In this document: piece after piece, positions 54,049-64,000 of the stretch
Numbering within the stretch: the first letter of the stretch is position 1
Layout: every line of letters starts with the position of its first letter
Assembly: GCA_032164245.1 (NCBI GenBank)
Contig: JAVMKO010000152.1
Location: forward strand, 1 to 64,000
Direction of reading: 5' to 3'
DNA: 64,000 bases
From: Sternotherus odoratus
Taxonomy: Eukaryota; Chordata; Testudines; Kinosternidae
The notes under the pieces: model-generated
What the model saw: only the letters and a program-made list of their open reading frames with translations
Told to the model about the DNA's origin: nothing
The model's database searches: none
Position numbers and translations under genes: made by a program

Positions 54049-55437
54049 CAGGGGTCGGCAACCTATGGCAGGGGGTGCCAAAGACGTCACACAAGCCAAT
54101 TTTTCCTGGCACACCTGCAGTGTGTGATTAAAAATCCTTCCAAGCCCAGCCTGCTCTTCTCCACCCCCCGCCAGGACAGGGGGCCCCCCGTGCCCCCTTC
54201 TGCTGGAAGCTTGGTCCTGCCCAGCTCCCCTGCCTCTTCCTGCAGTATGGAGGGTTCCTGCTCCTCCTCTCCATCTGTTCTGCCCTGATGGCAGCTGGCC
54301 CTTGCCGGGGAGGGGCACAAATGGAGTCGCTGCATGTTGGGTGCTCCAGGCTGGCTGAGGAAGAGAAGAAGGGGGCAGGGCCTTGGGGAAGGGGTGGAAT
54401 TGGGGCATAAACCTCCAGTCCCCTTCCATGAGCTGCTCAGGGCAGGGGACTGGGAGCACCCCCAGGACCCCAGCCCACACCCTCTGCCCTGACCCCCCCA
54501 AAGCCTTCTGCCCTGTTCTATACCCCCAACCCCTACTCTGACCCTGTACACCCCCCCCCACAAAGCTCTCTGCTTGACTCCTTCACCCCACCATGACCCC
54601 GGCCCTGACTCTGGCACCCCCCCACGCATGCCCAGCCCCCCACCCCATACATCCTGATTCTTGCACCCCACCCACTCCATTCCCACCCTGAGCACCAAAT
54701 GGGAGCTCCTCCAGGCCCCCCATTTCCACCTGCAGCCTCACACCAAATGGGAAATGACCAGGCTCCTCTCCCCAACCTCCTGCCCCAGCCCTAAGCCCTG
54801 TCCTTCATTCTAGTTCCTGGCCAGACCCTACACCCTCAACTCCCGGCCTGGGCTCAGTGCACTCCCACCCTCAGTGCAGTGCAGAGAGAGGTGAAGAGAA
54901 TGGGCCAGAACCAGGGAGAAGGGAGGTACCACTCTGTGGACAGGGCCTCAGCCCCAGACCCGCAGCGGGCTCAGCAGGTCTGGCAGCTGGGATCCCTGTG
55001 GATGGAACCCCTGAGCCGGTGGATGAAAGCCCTGAGCAGCAGCGGGATGAGCTGCTCAACCCACTGCCGGTCTGGGGTCCCAGCCGCTGGCCCCGCTCAG
55101 CCCACTGCCAGTTCAGGGTTCTGGCTTCCGGCCCCTTGCCAGCTGGGGTCTCAGACACAGGCCCTGCTCAGCCTGCTGCTGGCTTAGGTGAAAGGCAGTG
55201 AACTGAGCGGGACGGCCGTGTGAGACCAGCATTTAAATTTAATTATAAATGAGGCTTAAACATTTTGAAAGCCTTGTTTATTTTACAATATGATAATAGT
55301 TTAGTTCTATAACATAGAGACTTATAGCGAGATGTTCTAAAAGAACATTGAAATGTATTACCGGCACACAAAACCTTAAATTAAAGTGAATAAATGAAGA
55401 CTCGGCACACCACTTCTGAAAGGTGTCCGACCCCCTT
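54049..55437. mobile_element. Non-autonomous hAT element, perfect 8 bp TSD
   Basis: The left end CAGGGGTCGGCAACC and the right end GGTGTCCGACCCCC are imperfect inverted termini. Both sides carry TTCTAGCC (54041-54048 and 55438-55445), a perfect 8 bp duplication of the hAT type. The interior is C/G-rich and non-coding. Confidence 0.88.
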
Positions 55438-56064
55438 TTCTAGCCCATTCTCTTCATCTCCCTCTGCACTGAGCTGAGGTTGGGGGTGCACCGAGAACAG
55501 GGCTGGGGGTGCAGGATCTGGGAGGGAGTCAGGGTGCAGGCACTAGGGTGAGGGAGGGGCTCACGGTTGGGGCAGGAGGTTGGGGGGTGGAGCACTTACC
55601 TGGGACAGCTCCCGTTGGTGCGATGGGTGCAGGTGGGAATGTGGGGTGTTGGGGGGAGCTCTGTTCAGTGTTCCATCCACAATAACACTAATGATATGAC
55701 TAGCCAGTGATATTTGTATGTAACCACTCAGTCAGTTGTGACCCTTCCTATCATTATCCCATTGAGATGATGCTAACAAGCACTTGACTTTGTATCCCTG
55801 TGTGCCATGGATGTCTCCAGGTTGCATTAGCCAATCCAACCATCTGGCACTTACAGGTGGGTACCTCGGTATTGCACCTGATTCTTGCACAGCTGTACAA
55901 GGCTGGCGGATGTAGATACCTGCCCTTCTTCTTCACTAGCACTAATACCAGGCCAGGCTAGGGCTGGGGTGAGAGAGAGCAGCAGGTTTTCCCTGTTGTT
56001 TCCTGCTCCCTTCTTTTGTCCAATTTCTCCTATGCACCAACTTGTCCCATTTTTAGTTCTATGC
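55438..56064. other. Intergenic, no gene recognised
   Basis: Unassigned sequence between a hAT element and a tRNA-Lys-like copy. Confidence 0.5.
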
Positions 56065-56137
56065 TCTTGGCTAGCTCAGGTGGTCAAGCATCAGCCTTTT
56101 AATCTGAGGGTCCAAGGTTCAAGTTCCTGGTCAGCTA
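56065..56137 (+). tRNA. tRNA-Lys(TTT)-like, degenerate
   Basis: GGCTAGCTCAGGTGGTCAAGC, the CTTTTAA anticodon loop and TTCAAGT resemble tRNA-Lys(TTT). The acceptor stem has two mismatches and the T stem has one, so it is probably a pseudogene. Confidence 0.55.
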
Positions 56138-57104
56138 ATAAAATATCCACTAAGAAATGAAATAAGGGTGTCTTTCATGTCACTTTCTTTCTTCAGGATT
56201 TTGCATTTCCTAAGAGCCTTTTTGAGTGTTGGACATAAACAACTGCACAGGATCTTTTCGGGGGATAAGGCAACATGCTACATTTATTAATAACACATGC
56301 AATAATCAATACTATCATATGCATATGATCTATATCACACTCATGCACTCACACAAACACACACACAAACATACTCCGTCTTGCCGTTGTTATGAACGAG
56401 TTGCTCCCCTTAACTGCACTGGCCAGGTGAGTTAGATGAGGGAGGGGTGGAGCTGGGCTTCTGCCGATCTGGATCGATGCTCCGAAGTTGACACGGTGAG
56501 ACCCAGGGTCCTCTGCAAAACACCTCACTTTTATAGCAGCTTCTCTCCTATGCAAATCTGTCCCAGAATCACTGAATCTGTGTCAGTTGGTCCTTTGTGT
56601 CCCTGGGGGTTGTCCCAATGCTGCAGAGAGGGTGTTCCAAAAGAAGGTGCTCGCTTCTAACCCCCCAGGCCCTCAATATGTCTGATCTTCTTTAGTCAGC
56701 CCACTTGACACATTTGATTGTCCTTGCTTCTGGCTCCCATCCCCTCTAAGGGTTGCACTCTCTGGAGGTGCCTGCCTTCCAGGCCTTCCTCATCCACAGC
56801 TCATTCATTCATTCAACAGGGAATTGATTACAAAGTGGGAGAAAGATCTGATTCTACTCCTAACAAAAAGACATTTTTCTTCTACCTTAATTATCCTACC
56901 TTAGGGGCTATAACATATTACCAAGAGAATAACACAGAGTTTCTAACACAATGTTATATGAAAAGTTAACACAAAAGTAATATAAAAGTTACACAAAAAT
57001 GCATAGATTTATCTGCATGTATGTGGGGTTGAAGGAGCAACTTCCTGGCATCCGGACTGTAGAATAAAGGCCTCTGGGTATGTATCATGTTCCTCCCCTG
57101 CACA
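56138..57104. other. Intergenic, no gene recognised
   Basis: AT-richer sequence with a CACACAAACACACAC tract near 56348. No gene is recognised. Confidence 0.5.
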
Positions 57105-57335
57105 CACTACACAACTACCCCTAAGGAATTAGAATCACCTGCTGCCTTCCCCTGTCCTGCTGGATCCCCAATGGAGAGAGTAGAGAGAGAGTCACAGAGA
57201 TTGCTGTGCTGTGGTGAGCCAGTGAGAGAAGTGGGAGCTGATGTTGGGCTGTCCCCTTCTCCTTGACTCAGGATTGGTTGCTTCCAGCAGCTGCCTGAAC
57301 ATAGAGCTGGAGTCCCAACACATTCACTCTTCCAC

Positions 57336-57373
<38 letters not shown>

Positions 57374-57905
57374 CCGTCCTGCCACACACACAGTTCAGTT
57401 GAAAAGGAGCTTGCAATCTAGTAGGATGCTCATGGAGCAATGGGGTAGAGAAACCTGCATCATGTGATGCTGTACAGCCCATGAGCCATTGCAAATCCTT
57501 CCCAAAACACCCTGCAGCCAGTTGCACAGTGCTATAGGTACCCACAGTGCACTGCTCTCTGGGGCGATGCAAGAGTTGCTAGAGGGGATGCAGTCTGTGG
57601 TGACACAAGGAGCTTAGTGTTGAATTAAAACACTTCAACTAAAGCAGCATAACTCTGCTGTGAGACAAGATTTAGCTCCCATTCACACAAAGGATGCTCA
57701 GGCACTGAAACTAAAGAACCTGACATTGCCAGGATTTGAACCTGTGCAGGGAGACCCCACTAGATTTCAACTCCATCGCCAGCCACACGTACTTGACCAT
57801 CACTTCTCATGACACTAGTTTTTTTCTCACTGAGTAATCGCTTCCAATTGTTTCCTCAGACCAGCTTCCACAACACACTCACTGCTGTGCCATTGTGTCA
57901 GTCTG
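57105..57905 (-). repeat. Inverted copy of the tRNA-Ser block
   Basis: The reverse complement matches about 46790-47850 at roughly 85-90 percent by eye, apart from the Tigger MITE that only the other copy carries. It includes a (CA)n tract at 57341-57371 and the decayed tRNA-Ser. Confidence 0.85.
57722..57794 (-). tRNA. tRNA-Ser(TGA)-like pseudogene
   Basis: The minus strand retains GTGTGGCTGG, the GAGTTGAAATC anticodon context and the GGTTCAAATCC B box, but has lost most of the D loop (AGTGGTTAA). It is the decayed partner of the gene at 46904. Confidence 0.7.
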
Positions 57906-58095
57906 TCCATGGCTGAACCGCAAGAATTCCTGCCCCTTTCCTGTCTGGCTGGACCATAATGAGAGCTTGTTTGTGGTTAATTAGGTTGCTGTAGAATGGT
58001 CCTTAATGATTTGCACCAGCTGCTCCTCAGCTTCCCTGGGGCACCGATACTGTGTCTGGGGGGTCCCCATTCACCTACAATTCTAACACAAGCAG

Positions 58096-58560
58096 CTATT
58101 TTTCCACATTCTTTTTCATCCAGACTGTTGGAAATTTTACACACCAGGCTTCCCTCTGGTCGGCTGTAAGAGCCGCAATTGTCTCATTCTTCCCCTTCTC
58201 CACAATACTGTTATATCTTTTTGTGGATAAATATGGGGGAAGATCTTCTAATCTCCAGCGAGAGCCTCGAGGTAAATCAATTATATTATTATTTTTAAAT
58301 TGCCAATCTGTGCCCCTAATGACTTTGTTAGTCATCTACTTGGTTTGAATTCGATCCCCTGATGTCTTGAAGCATGAAACCGAAAAAGGGAAACCCTGCC
58401 CTGTAAATGGGACCTGTGTCCATTCTTGTCCAGTACTGGGCTTTCCTTGGACTGATTGCAGGCCCACTGGCTGACCCTTAATTCATTTTTGAGGGGTTGC
58501 TTTAATTAAAGAAACTGAGGCTCCAGTGTCAATTATGGCTAAGGTGGGAGCTTGGTTCCC
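58096..58560 (-). pseudogene. Endogenous retrovirus protease/pol remnant
   Basis: Minus-strand reading shows the aspartic-protease active-site motif DTGA (codons at 58519-58530) preceded by small hydrophobic residues and followed by Ser-Val-Ser, as in retroviral proteases. A stop occurs about 10 codons later and another near 58340. Beyond that an open stretch runs to 58096. This is an old, inactive copy. Homology beyond the protease motif is not certain. Confidence 0.6.
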
Positions 58561-58976
58561 TGCTGAATGTAGAGTTGGGGTCTTCCACCTGGTCCCAGGT
58601 CAATTTCTCTCTCTGTTTCCACTGCTCCGCTCCTCCATTATTCAACATGGACTCTGTTCAGCAGGCCGCCCCAAAAATTTACCAGGTCCTCCTCTACAGG
58701 AGTGCTCGGGCCCACTACCTCCACCACATTTTCCCACTGTTCTGCTTGTGATCATGTAACCTCTTTAATGAGGTCAGTCATAGGTGCTCAGTCCCACTTT
58801 TCTCTATCTCCTCCCAACTGCATCAAAGCTCTCCATATTATGTTGCATGTCAGCCGTAGTGGTGTCTGAGTGGTCAGACTGCTGACCTTCATCGTACCCA
58901 TGATATATCAGTAACTCTGGGTATAGTCTACCTTTTCCCCCTGTTACTGCCTCTGCCCTGGGATCATCCTTTAGAA
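58561..58976 (-). pseudogene. Endogenous retrovirus gag-end remnant
   Basis: This lies directly upstream, on the minus strand, of the protease motif and in the orientation expected for the end of gag. Stops interrupt it. No intact zinc knuckle is visible. It is cut on the far side by a hAT insertion at 58977. Confidence 0.4.
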
Positions 58977-60016
58977 CAGGGGTGGGTGAACATTTTGGCC
59001 TAAGGGTGAAGTTTGGTTTCAAAATTGTGCGGAGGGCCAGAGGGTGGGGTAGGGAAGGCTGTGCCTTCCCAAGCAGCCTGGCCCTTCCCCCTATCCAACC
59101 CCCACGCACTTCCCACCCTGTCTGCCTATCTCAGAACTCCCAACCGATCCAACCCCCCATTCCTGATTGCCCCCTCTGAAGACCCCCACTTTAACTGCCC
59201 CCCCAGAACCAACCCCCTATCTAAGTCCCCCTGCTCTTTATTCCATGATCCCCCACCCCTAACCACCACCTCTGGGACCCCACCCCCTATTGAAACCCCC
59301 CAGCTCTTTGTTCCTAACTGTCCCCTACCAAGACCCCCGACCTTAACCACACCTCCAGGGACCCCACCACCTGAGCCCCCACACCCACTTACTGTGCTCA
59401 GCCGAGGGCAGGGCCCCTGCAGCTGGCAGTGCTCAGCCCGGCTCTGGCACCCCAGCCCAGGACCACAGGGCCCCGCCGCTGGCAGTGCTCCCGGCACCCC
59501 AGACCAGGACCACGGGGCCCTGCAGCTGGCAGTGCTCCCGGCCCCCCAGCTCAGAAATGTGGAGCCCCATGGTGGCCAGCACTCAGCTGGTGTGTGGCAC
59601 CCTGAACCGGAAGCGCTGGGCCACACAGCTTGTGGTGCTTGCCTGGTGGCCCGACAGAGCTGGCGGCATTCCCGGCGCCCCAGCCCTGCTGCTGGTGACA
59701 CTCCTGGTGCCTGGCTCAGAAGTGCGGGGCCCATGTCAGGGGCACTCAGCTGGCCTGCAGTGCACCGGCCTGGAAGTGCAGGGCCGTGCGGCTGGCGATG
59801 CCCCGGCCCAGAGACCCACGGCTGGTGGTGCTCCCCACACTCCAGAGCACAGGGCCCTGCAGCACTCAGCTGGCCCCTGGCACCTCGGCTCAGAAGCATG
59901 GGGCTGCATGGCTTGTGGTCCTCACCTGGCACACCAGCCAGGCCCAAGCTGGTGGGCCGGGTAAAAAGGGCTGCCAGGCCACATGTGGCCCGCAGGCCGT
60001 AGTTTGGCCACCCCTG
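58977..60016. mobile_element. Non-autonomous hAT element
   Basis: The left end CAGGGGTGGGTGAACATTTT and the right end GGCCGTAGTTTGGCCACCCCTG-type terminus (60000-60016) form inverted repeats. The flanks CTTTAGAA and CTCTAGAG resemble a diverged 8 bp duplication. The interior is C-rich then GC-rich, with no transposase. It splits the retroviral remnant. Confidence 0.82.
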
Positions 60017-60640
60017 CTCTAGAGTAATTCCCATGGGCTCCAGGTTCCCCTTTCATCCCATTGTCATTCGAATAAGTGACTGTTGGTTCAATCATGGTTC
60101 TTCCTTCTTTATAGCAGGTCGTGGTCTGGAATGGGTTGTTATTTGCTGGACCAGTCCCCGGAGTTTCTTCAAATTCGCAGGGTGGCCCGTCTGCCAAACC
60201 GGCATTTTGCCAGAGTAAAAAGGGGTCAGGGACGCAGTCCCATAAGAACTAAACACTATATGGTTGCTCATCTATTGGGAGTGCACCATGAACAGTTACT
60301 AAGCCGGCCATTACCTGCGTCGGAGCCCATCGGGTCAAGTAGTTGTCAGGAGTCTCATTAGGTTCCTGTGTGGAGGCAACTGCTTGGGTGATGAAATTGC
60401 ATCTCCCGATTTGTTCCCAGAGGTGGGGATCATAGTCAGGGCATTATCAGTGTTGGTCTCTGCCATCCTTTCTAGGACAGCTTGACTCTCAGGGGCTGTG
60501 CATATGCCCATGAGTCTGTGGATTTCAGTGGTCAGTTTTTCCCAATGGGCAATCTGTCAGGGGTCTCTCCCCACTCTGAACTCTAGGGTACAGCTGTCGG
60601 GACCCACATGAAACAAATCCCCTAAGCTTATTTTACCAGC
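60017..60640 (-). pseudogene. Endogenous retrovirus gag remnant
   Basis: The minus-strand sequence continues the retroviral gag region after the hAT insertion. Several open segments are interrupted by stops (for example near 60110, 60260 and 60300). Assignment rests on position and orientation relative to the DTGA protease motif and on gag-like polar composition. Confidence 0.45.
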
Positions 60641-62200
60641 TTAGGTTAAAACTTCCTCCCCATATACAAGCTTCTTCTGTTCCTGGAGGAACAGTATGCT
60701 GCCACCATCAAGTATAACCACAGAATGAGGGTCAGGGCCACTTGAAGCCCCCTCTTTCCCCCAAATCCTACACCTCCCTTCCTCAGAAAGGCTTGAAAAT
60801 AAACAATTCACCAAGTCTCCTAGGTAAGCCAATCCAAAGCCTGGATCTACACAATGGAAAAAAAGTCAGTCTTTAAGAAAGGTTTTAATTCAAGGAAAAA
60901 AAGAAACAAATCCTTTATAAAAATTAATGGAAAAGCACAGTCACAAAAAGAAGCAGAGGAAAATCCCCACACCACAGAGGAATCCCCCGTCTGCTGAGTT
61001 ATAAAGTTACAGAAAAAACATACGGATATTCCCCCTAAAACCTGAAAAATTCACAAGAAAGAAATAAAAACCTGTTACGCCTTGCCTGGCTTGTTTATTT
61101 GCTCCTTAGAAATACAGAACTTGATGGAGAGAAGAAAAGCTGGCTGATTCCTTTTTTTTAACATTTAAAAAGTTGGTCTGATTTGTGTATTCAAATATAC
61201 ATTGTAGTAATAAGCATAACAGAAATACAGAACATGCAATAATATGAAAAACTTGTCTAGTAAATTCAAGTATAAGGCAAGAGGTGCAAGTAAGAAATTT
61301 ACTGCTTGTAGTATGCATGCTAGAAATGTTTTAACATACAACTGAAATAATTCTGAAGATCATTCCACATTTCTCTAATAAGTATAAGGCCTTGTTGCAT
61401 ATTTGAACTTACATATTTTGCTAGTTAAACAAACAAACTTACATACACGTGTTTCAGTATATATCTAACCAAGATTTTCAAGTTATATGATATGCCTTGA
61501 TCTTATTCTGTTTAGGTTTAACACTGGAAACTTTCTTTATAAAGTAAATGTTTACTGAAAAGCAAAGTATCTTAAACCAAATTTCAGTTCCGCCAACAGA
61601 AAAAATGTTGTGAAACACCCCCCCACACACAATATTTTAACCTTTTTTACATGAATAGGACTGAAATAGAAGATTCCTATCCAATTCTAAATAAATATAC
61701 CATCTAACGGTTGAATAGAAGGGTATTGAAAGCTGGCACTTTACACTGCTACTGCAACTCTCACTCTTATTGCCAAGGAAAGGAACATGGGAGAGAGAGA
61801 GAGATTTAATGACCTTTGTTTGAATTCCTGTTTTAGTTGCTCTCACAAAGATAACGTTTAGATCAGATATTCTGATGATTGAAAAGTTTGGGAAAGGAAG
61901 ATTATAAACAAACCTAAATAAAATGAGAACAATGCAAGACAAATCCATCAGGTCCTCTAACCAACCTTCTAAGGCTTCCCAAATGAACGGCAACAGAACA
62001 AAGCACACAGACAAAAGCTTCCCTCCCTCAGATTTGAAAGTAACTTCGGTCGTCATTGGTCCTTTTAGTCAGATCCCAATCAGGTCCTTTCAGCTTCTTA
62101 ACCCTTATAGGTAGCAGGGATTCTAGGCTACTGTATGATTATGACACAAGTATAATGGCACTAGTACACCACCAGGAAAAGGGGCCTCGATTAAGGAGCC
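60641..62200. other. AT-rich stretch, no gene recognised
   Basis: AT-rich sequence with no supported frame. By position it lies inside the retroviral remnant and may be a further insertion or decayed internal sequence. Confidence 0.4.
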
Positions 62201-62930
62201 TCAGGTAATCGGCAATGCTTTTAGGTCTGAGGTGGATGCTGGAACCATAGTGGTGGTTATGCGTGTCCCATCTTCTGCAAAATGTTGTGCATTTTTCAAG
62301 GGCGGCTGTGGGAGTGGGAGCACCACTGCGGGAGTATCCTTATGATCTACTGCCCCAAATATCTGCATCCCAATTCTCTCTGGGGTCCCATGCCTCATCT
62401 TCTCAATACAAATCTCCTTTAGAATAGATCTCATCTCTCTCTCCTGTCATTACTGCTGCCACTTGTCGGGTGGCAAACCCCAATTTCTGCCTTAGGTGCT
62501 TAATAATTAACAGCGTCCATGGTTTGATGAACCCCATCCTTGCTACAATGTAAGTTTCTTTACCATGCCTTGCAGGAACTGGTTCTCTTTTTCTATTTCC
62601 TTAGTGGCTGTAACCTAATCTCCTAGGACTCCTTCCCTTTCTTTGCATTCCTGAAGTGCCTCTTCTAACATTGATAATTGGCTTTGATTAGTCTCTAACT
62701 GGTCTCTAGTGTTCACTATCAAAACTTTCAAATTTGTCTGCCCCTTCTTCTGCTTGGGTCAATTTGGCCTGCAAGTTTGCTTTCCCTTCCTTGCTAGTAG
62801 CTAAATGGAGACAGCAATCATTACATGCTTCCCATAAAAGCCAAATTGCTGCGGCATCCTTTTTGCAGGACTGTGGGGCTTATATAGGAGGATATACTGG
62901 GCCAATCATTCCTCCAAATCAGAAATAGTG
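62201..62930 (-). pseudogene. Endogenous retrovirus N-terminal gag-like remnant
   Basis: A minus-strand open segment at 62201-62434 and further broken frames to about 62930 keep the orientation of the gag-protease remnant. I cannot identify the subfamily. No primer-binding site or LTR was found with confidence on the distal side. Confidence 0.35.
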
Positions 62931-63423
62931 CGAACATCAGCCAGAGCTCGTTCAGTCCAAGGACTGTGACCAAATTTTTGAAGTATTTGTTTAAAATGTG
63001 TCATTTGTTTCTAGACCATGCATACATTCAAATGCATTCTTCTAACTGATTAACTTAACATATATTCCACTATCTCTACTCTTTCAGGTTTTCTTTCTTT
63101 AACAGATCTACTTCCAGGGTATGATAGATCACAATAGTCTATTTGACCCTTTTATCACACAAAGTCAGCAACAGGCAACAAAGAACAACAAGAACAGCAG
63201 CTTCTCCATACAACGTTTTACAGAGCCTCTTTTCTTCTCAAAACAGACTTTCTCTCCTAGGCAGTACTGGTACAATGAGATTGGCCTTGTAGATTGACCA
63301 CTGTCTCTGATGTTCTTGTTGTGGTTTGGGGGAAGAGAGCTCTTTTTACATTCCTTTCTCTCATGTGGTAATTATTCCAACATGTTCATTTCTATATTAC
63401 ATCTAATTTTTAGCCAACAGTCT
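62931..63423. other. Intergenic, no feature recognised
   Basis: No gene or named repeat is recognised. Confidence 0.45.
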
Positions 63424-63726
63424 TTACTCCAGCTGCCTTTTCTGCAGCTCCAACAGATGCCGGAACATGTTGGTTTGATCTGCCAGTAGACTGAGCCTTG
63501 CTTTCTGCCTTCTCTCATCTCTCGCATCCCTCTTTTGTTCATGCCTGTCCTTCCATTGCTCCCTTTCATCCCTTTTCTGCTCCAGCTCATCCCCTCCTTC
63601 CTCACGCTGGGTTACTGCTTTCTGGCCATCCAGCATTGATTGTCTCCAAGCCCTAATCTCTGCTCTTTCAGTCTGGGAGGACTGCATGAGCTCCGTGAAC
63701 ATCTCTTCTGCATACGTTTTTTTCAC
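63424..63726 (-). CDS. C-terminal exon of a Myb/SANT-like protein (probable)
   Basis: The minus-strand frame contains KKTYAEEMFTELMQSSQ, a short Trp-containing RAWRQSM segment, then a highly charged Glu/Arg/Lys helix ending in MFRHLLELQKRQLE. This pattern, a FSELMQSS-type motif followed by a charged coiled coil, is the C-terminus of the large family of Harbinger-derived Myb/SANT-like DNA-binding proteins common in reptile genomes. The frame stays open upstream of the first codon given here, up to AG sites near 63745 that could be the acceptor. The SANT domain itself would lie beyond the right edge of the window. It could be an intact gene or one of many decayed copies. Confidence 0.55.
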   Translation of the reverse strand: MKKTYAEEMFTELMQSSQTERAEIRAWRQSMLDGQKAVTQREEGGDELEQKRDEREQWKDRHEQKRDARDERRQKARLSLLADQTNMFRHLLELQKRQLE

Positions 63727-64000
63727 TGTCTTATCTGTACAAGCCTGTGGGAAGCGGATGGGAGGGGGAGGCTGGGAAGAGTTTCAGCTGTGAGATAAAA
63801 AAGGGAGAGTAGTATTTATTTTAAAAGGTTCTCTCTGATGACTGTTGCACCCCATCACCCAGTGCATGGCTGGTATCGGGGAAGACCCCTGCTAGCCAGA
63901 TGTGAACAGCACAATGTCTATGTCCCCCACCCCCACTGCAGTAAGAGAAGGCATGGACAAACAATCCCAGATGCTACCCACTAGCATGATTCATACCCCC
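63727..64000. other. Probable intron to window edge
   Basis: No coding sequence is seen. It is consistent with an intron upstream of the minus-strand exon at 63424. Confidence 0.4.

Noticed and set aside
53693..54700. Pro/Ser-rich open frames on both strands
   Set aside because: They overlap the interior of a non-autonomous hAT, lack domains, and are present on both strands.

Overview
This window is vertebrate nuclear DNA, most likely from a cryptodiran turtle. The evidence is three copies of the tRNA-derived Cry-type SINE (10392, 12386, 39062), CR1 LINE 3' fragments, hAT, Tigger and DIRS transposons, KRAB and C2H2 zinc-finger exons, and nuclear tRNA genes including an intron-containing tRNA-Ile(UAU). 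There are no operons, ribosome binding sites or prokaryotic features. The species cannot be fixed from sequence alone.

Layout: (1) 1-5640 is a G-rich 46-47 bp satellite of about 120 units that runs off the left edge. (2) 5.9-36.3 kb is a KRAB zinc-finger locus. A start exon plus KRAB-A exon pair occurs three times (6.9-7.8, 9.2-10.0 and 25.8-26.7 kb). One KRAB-B/linker exon (34748-34861) and one 13-finger C2H2 exon (35156-36291) follow, in compatible splice phase. (3) Between the second and third KRAB copies sits a 12.1 kb block of two nested DIRS-type tyrosine-recombinase retrotransposons: element A (13164-25297) is interrupted by a complete element B (17252-23453). Both keep long open frames, inverted terminal repeats and internal complementary regions. 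(4) 28131-29386 and 36296-41642 are a non-autonomous and a nearly coding-competent member of one hAT family. The second lies immediately after the zinc-finger stop codon. An older hAT transposase relic (32.1-33.3 kb) and a solo LTR with a 5 bp target duplication (33912-34617) lie upstream. (5) 42.5-57.8 kb is a tRNA neighbourhood. Ile(UAU, with intron), Ser(UGA), Thr(UGU), Val(AAC) and Ala(UGC) look intact or nearly so. Lys-, Glu-, Phe- and Ser-like copies are degenerate. (6) 58.1-62.9 kb holds a decayed minus-strand endogenous retrovirus (gag and protease remnants) split by a hAT insertion. A charged helical exon resembling the C-terminus of Myb/SANT-like proteins ends the window at 63.4-63.7 kb.

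The most interesting signal is in the DIRS pair. In both copies the gag frame ends at a TTT-TGA tetranucleotide run, and the RT frame continues in +1 across that stop with no AUG before the RT domain. This suggests programmed +1 frameshifting. A third frame starts at a homologous ATG in both copies and stays open across the whole RT/RNase H region into the tyrosine recombinase. Element B also carries a long SR-protein-like arginine-serine domain in its gag.
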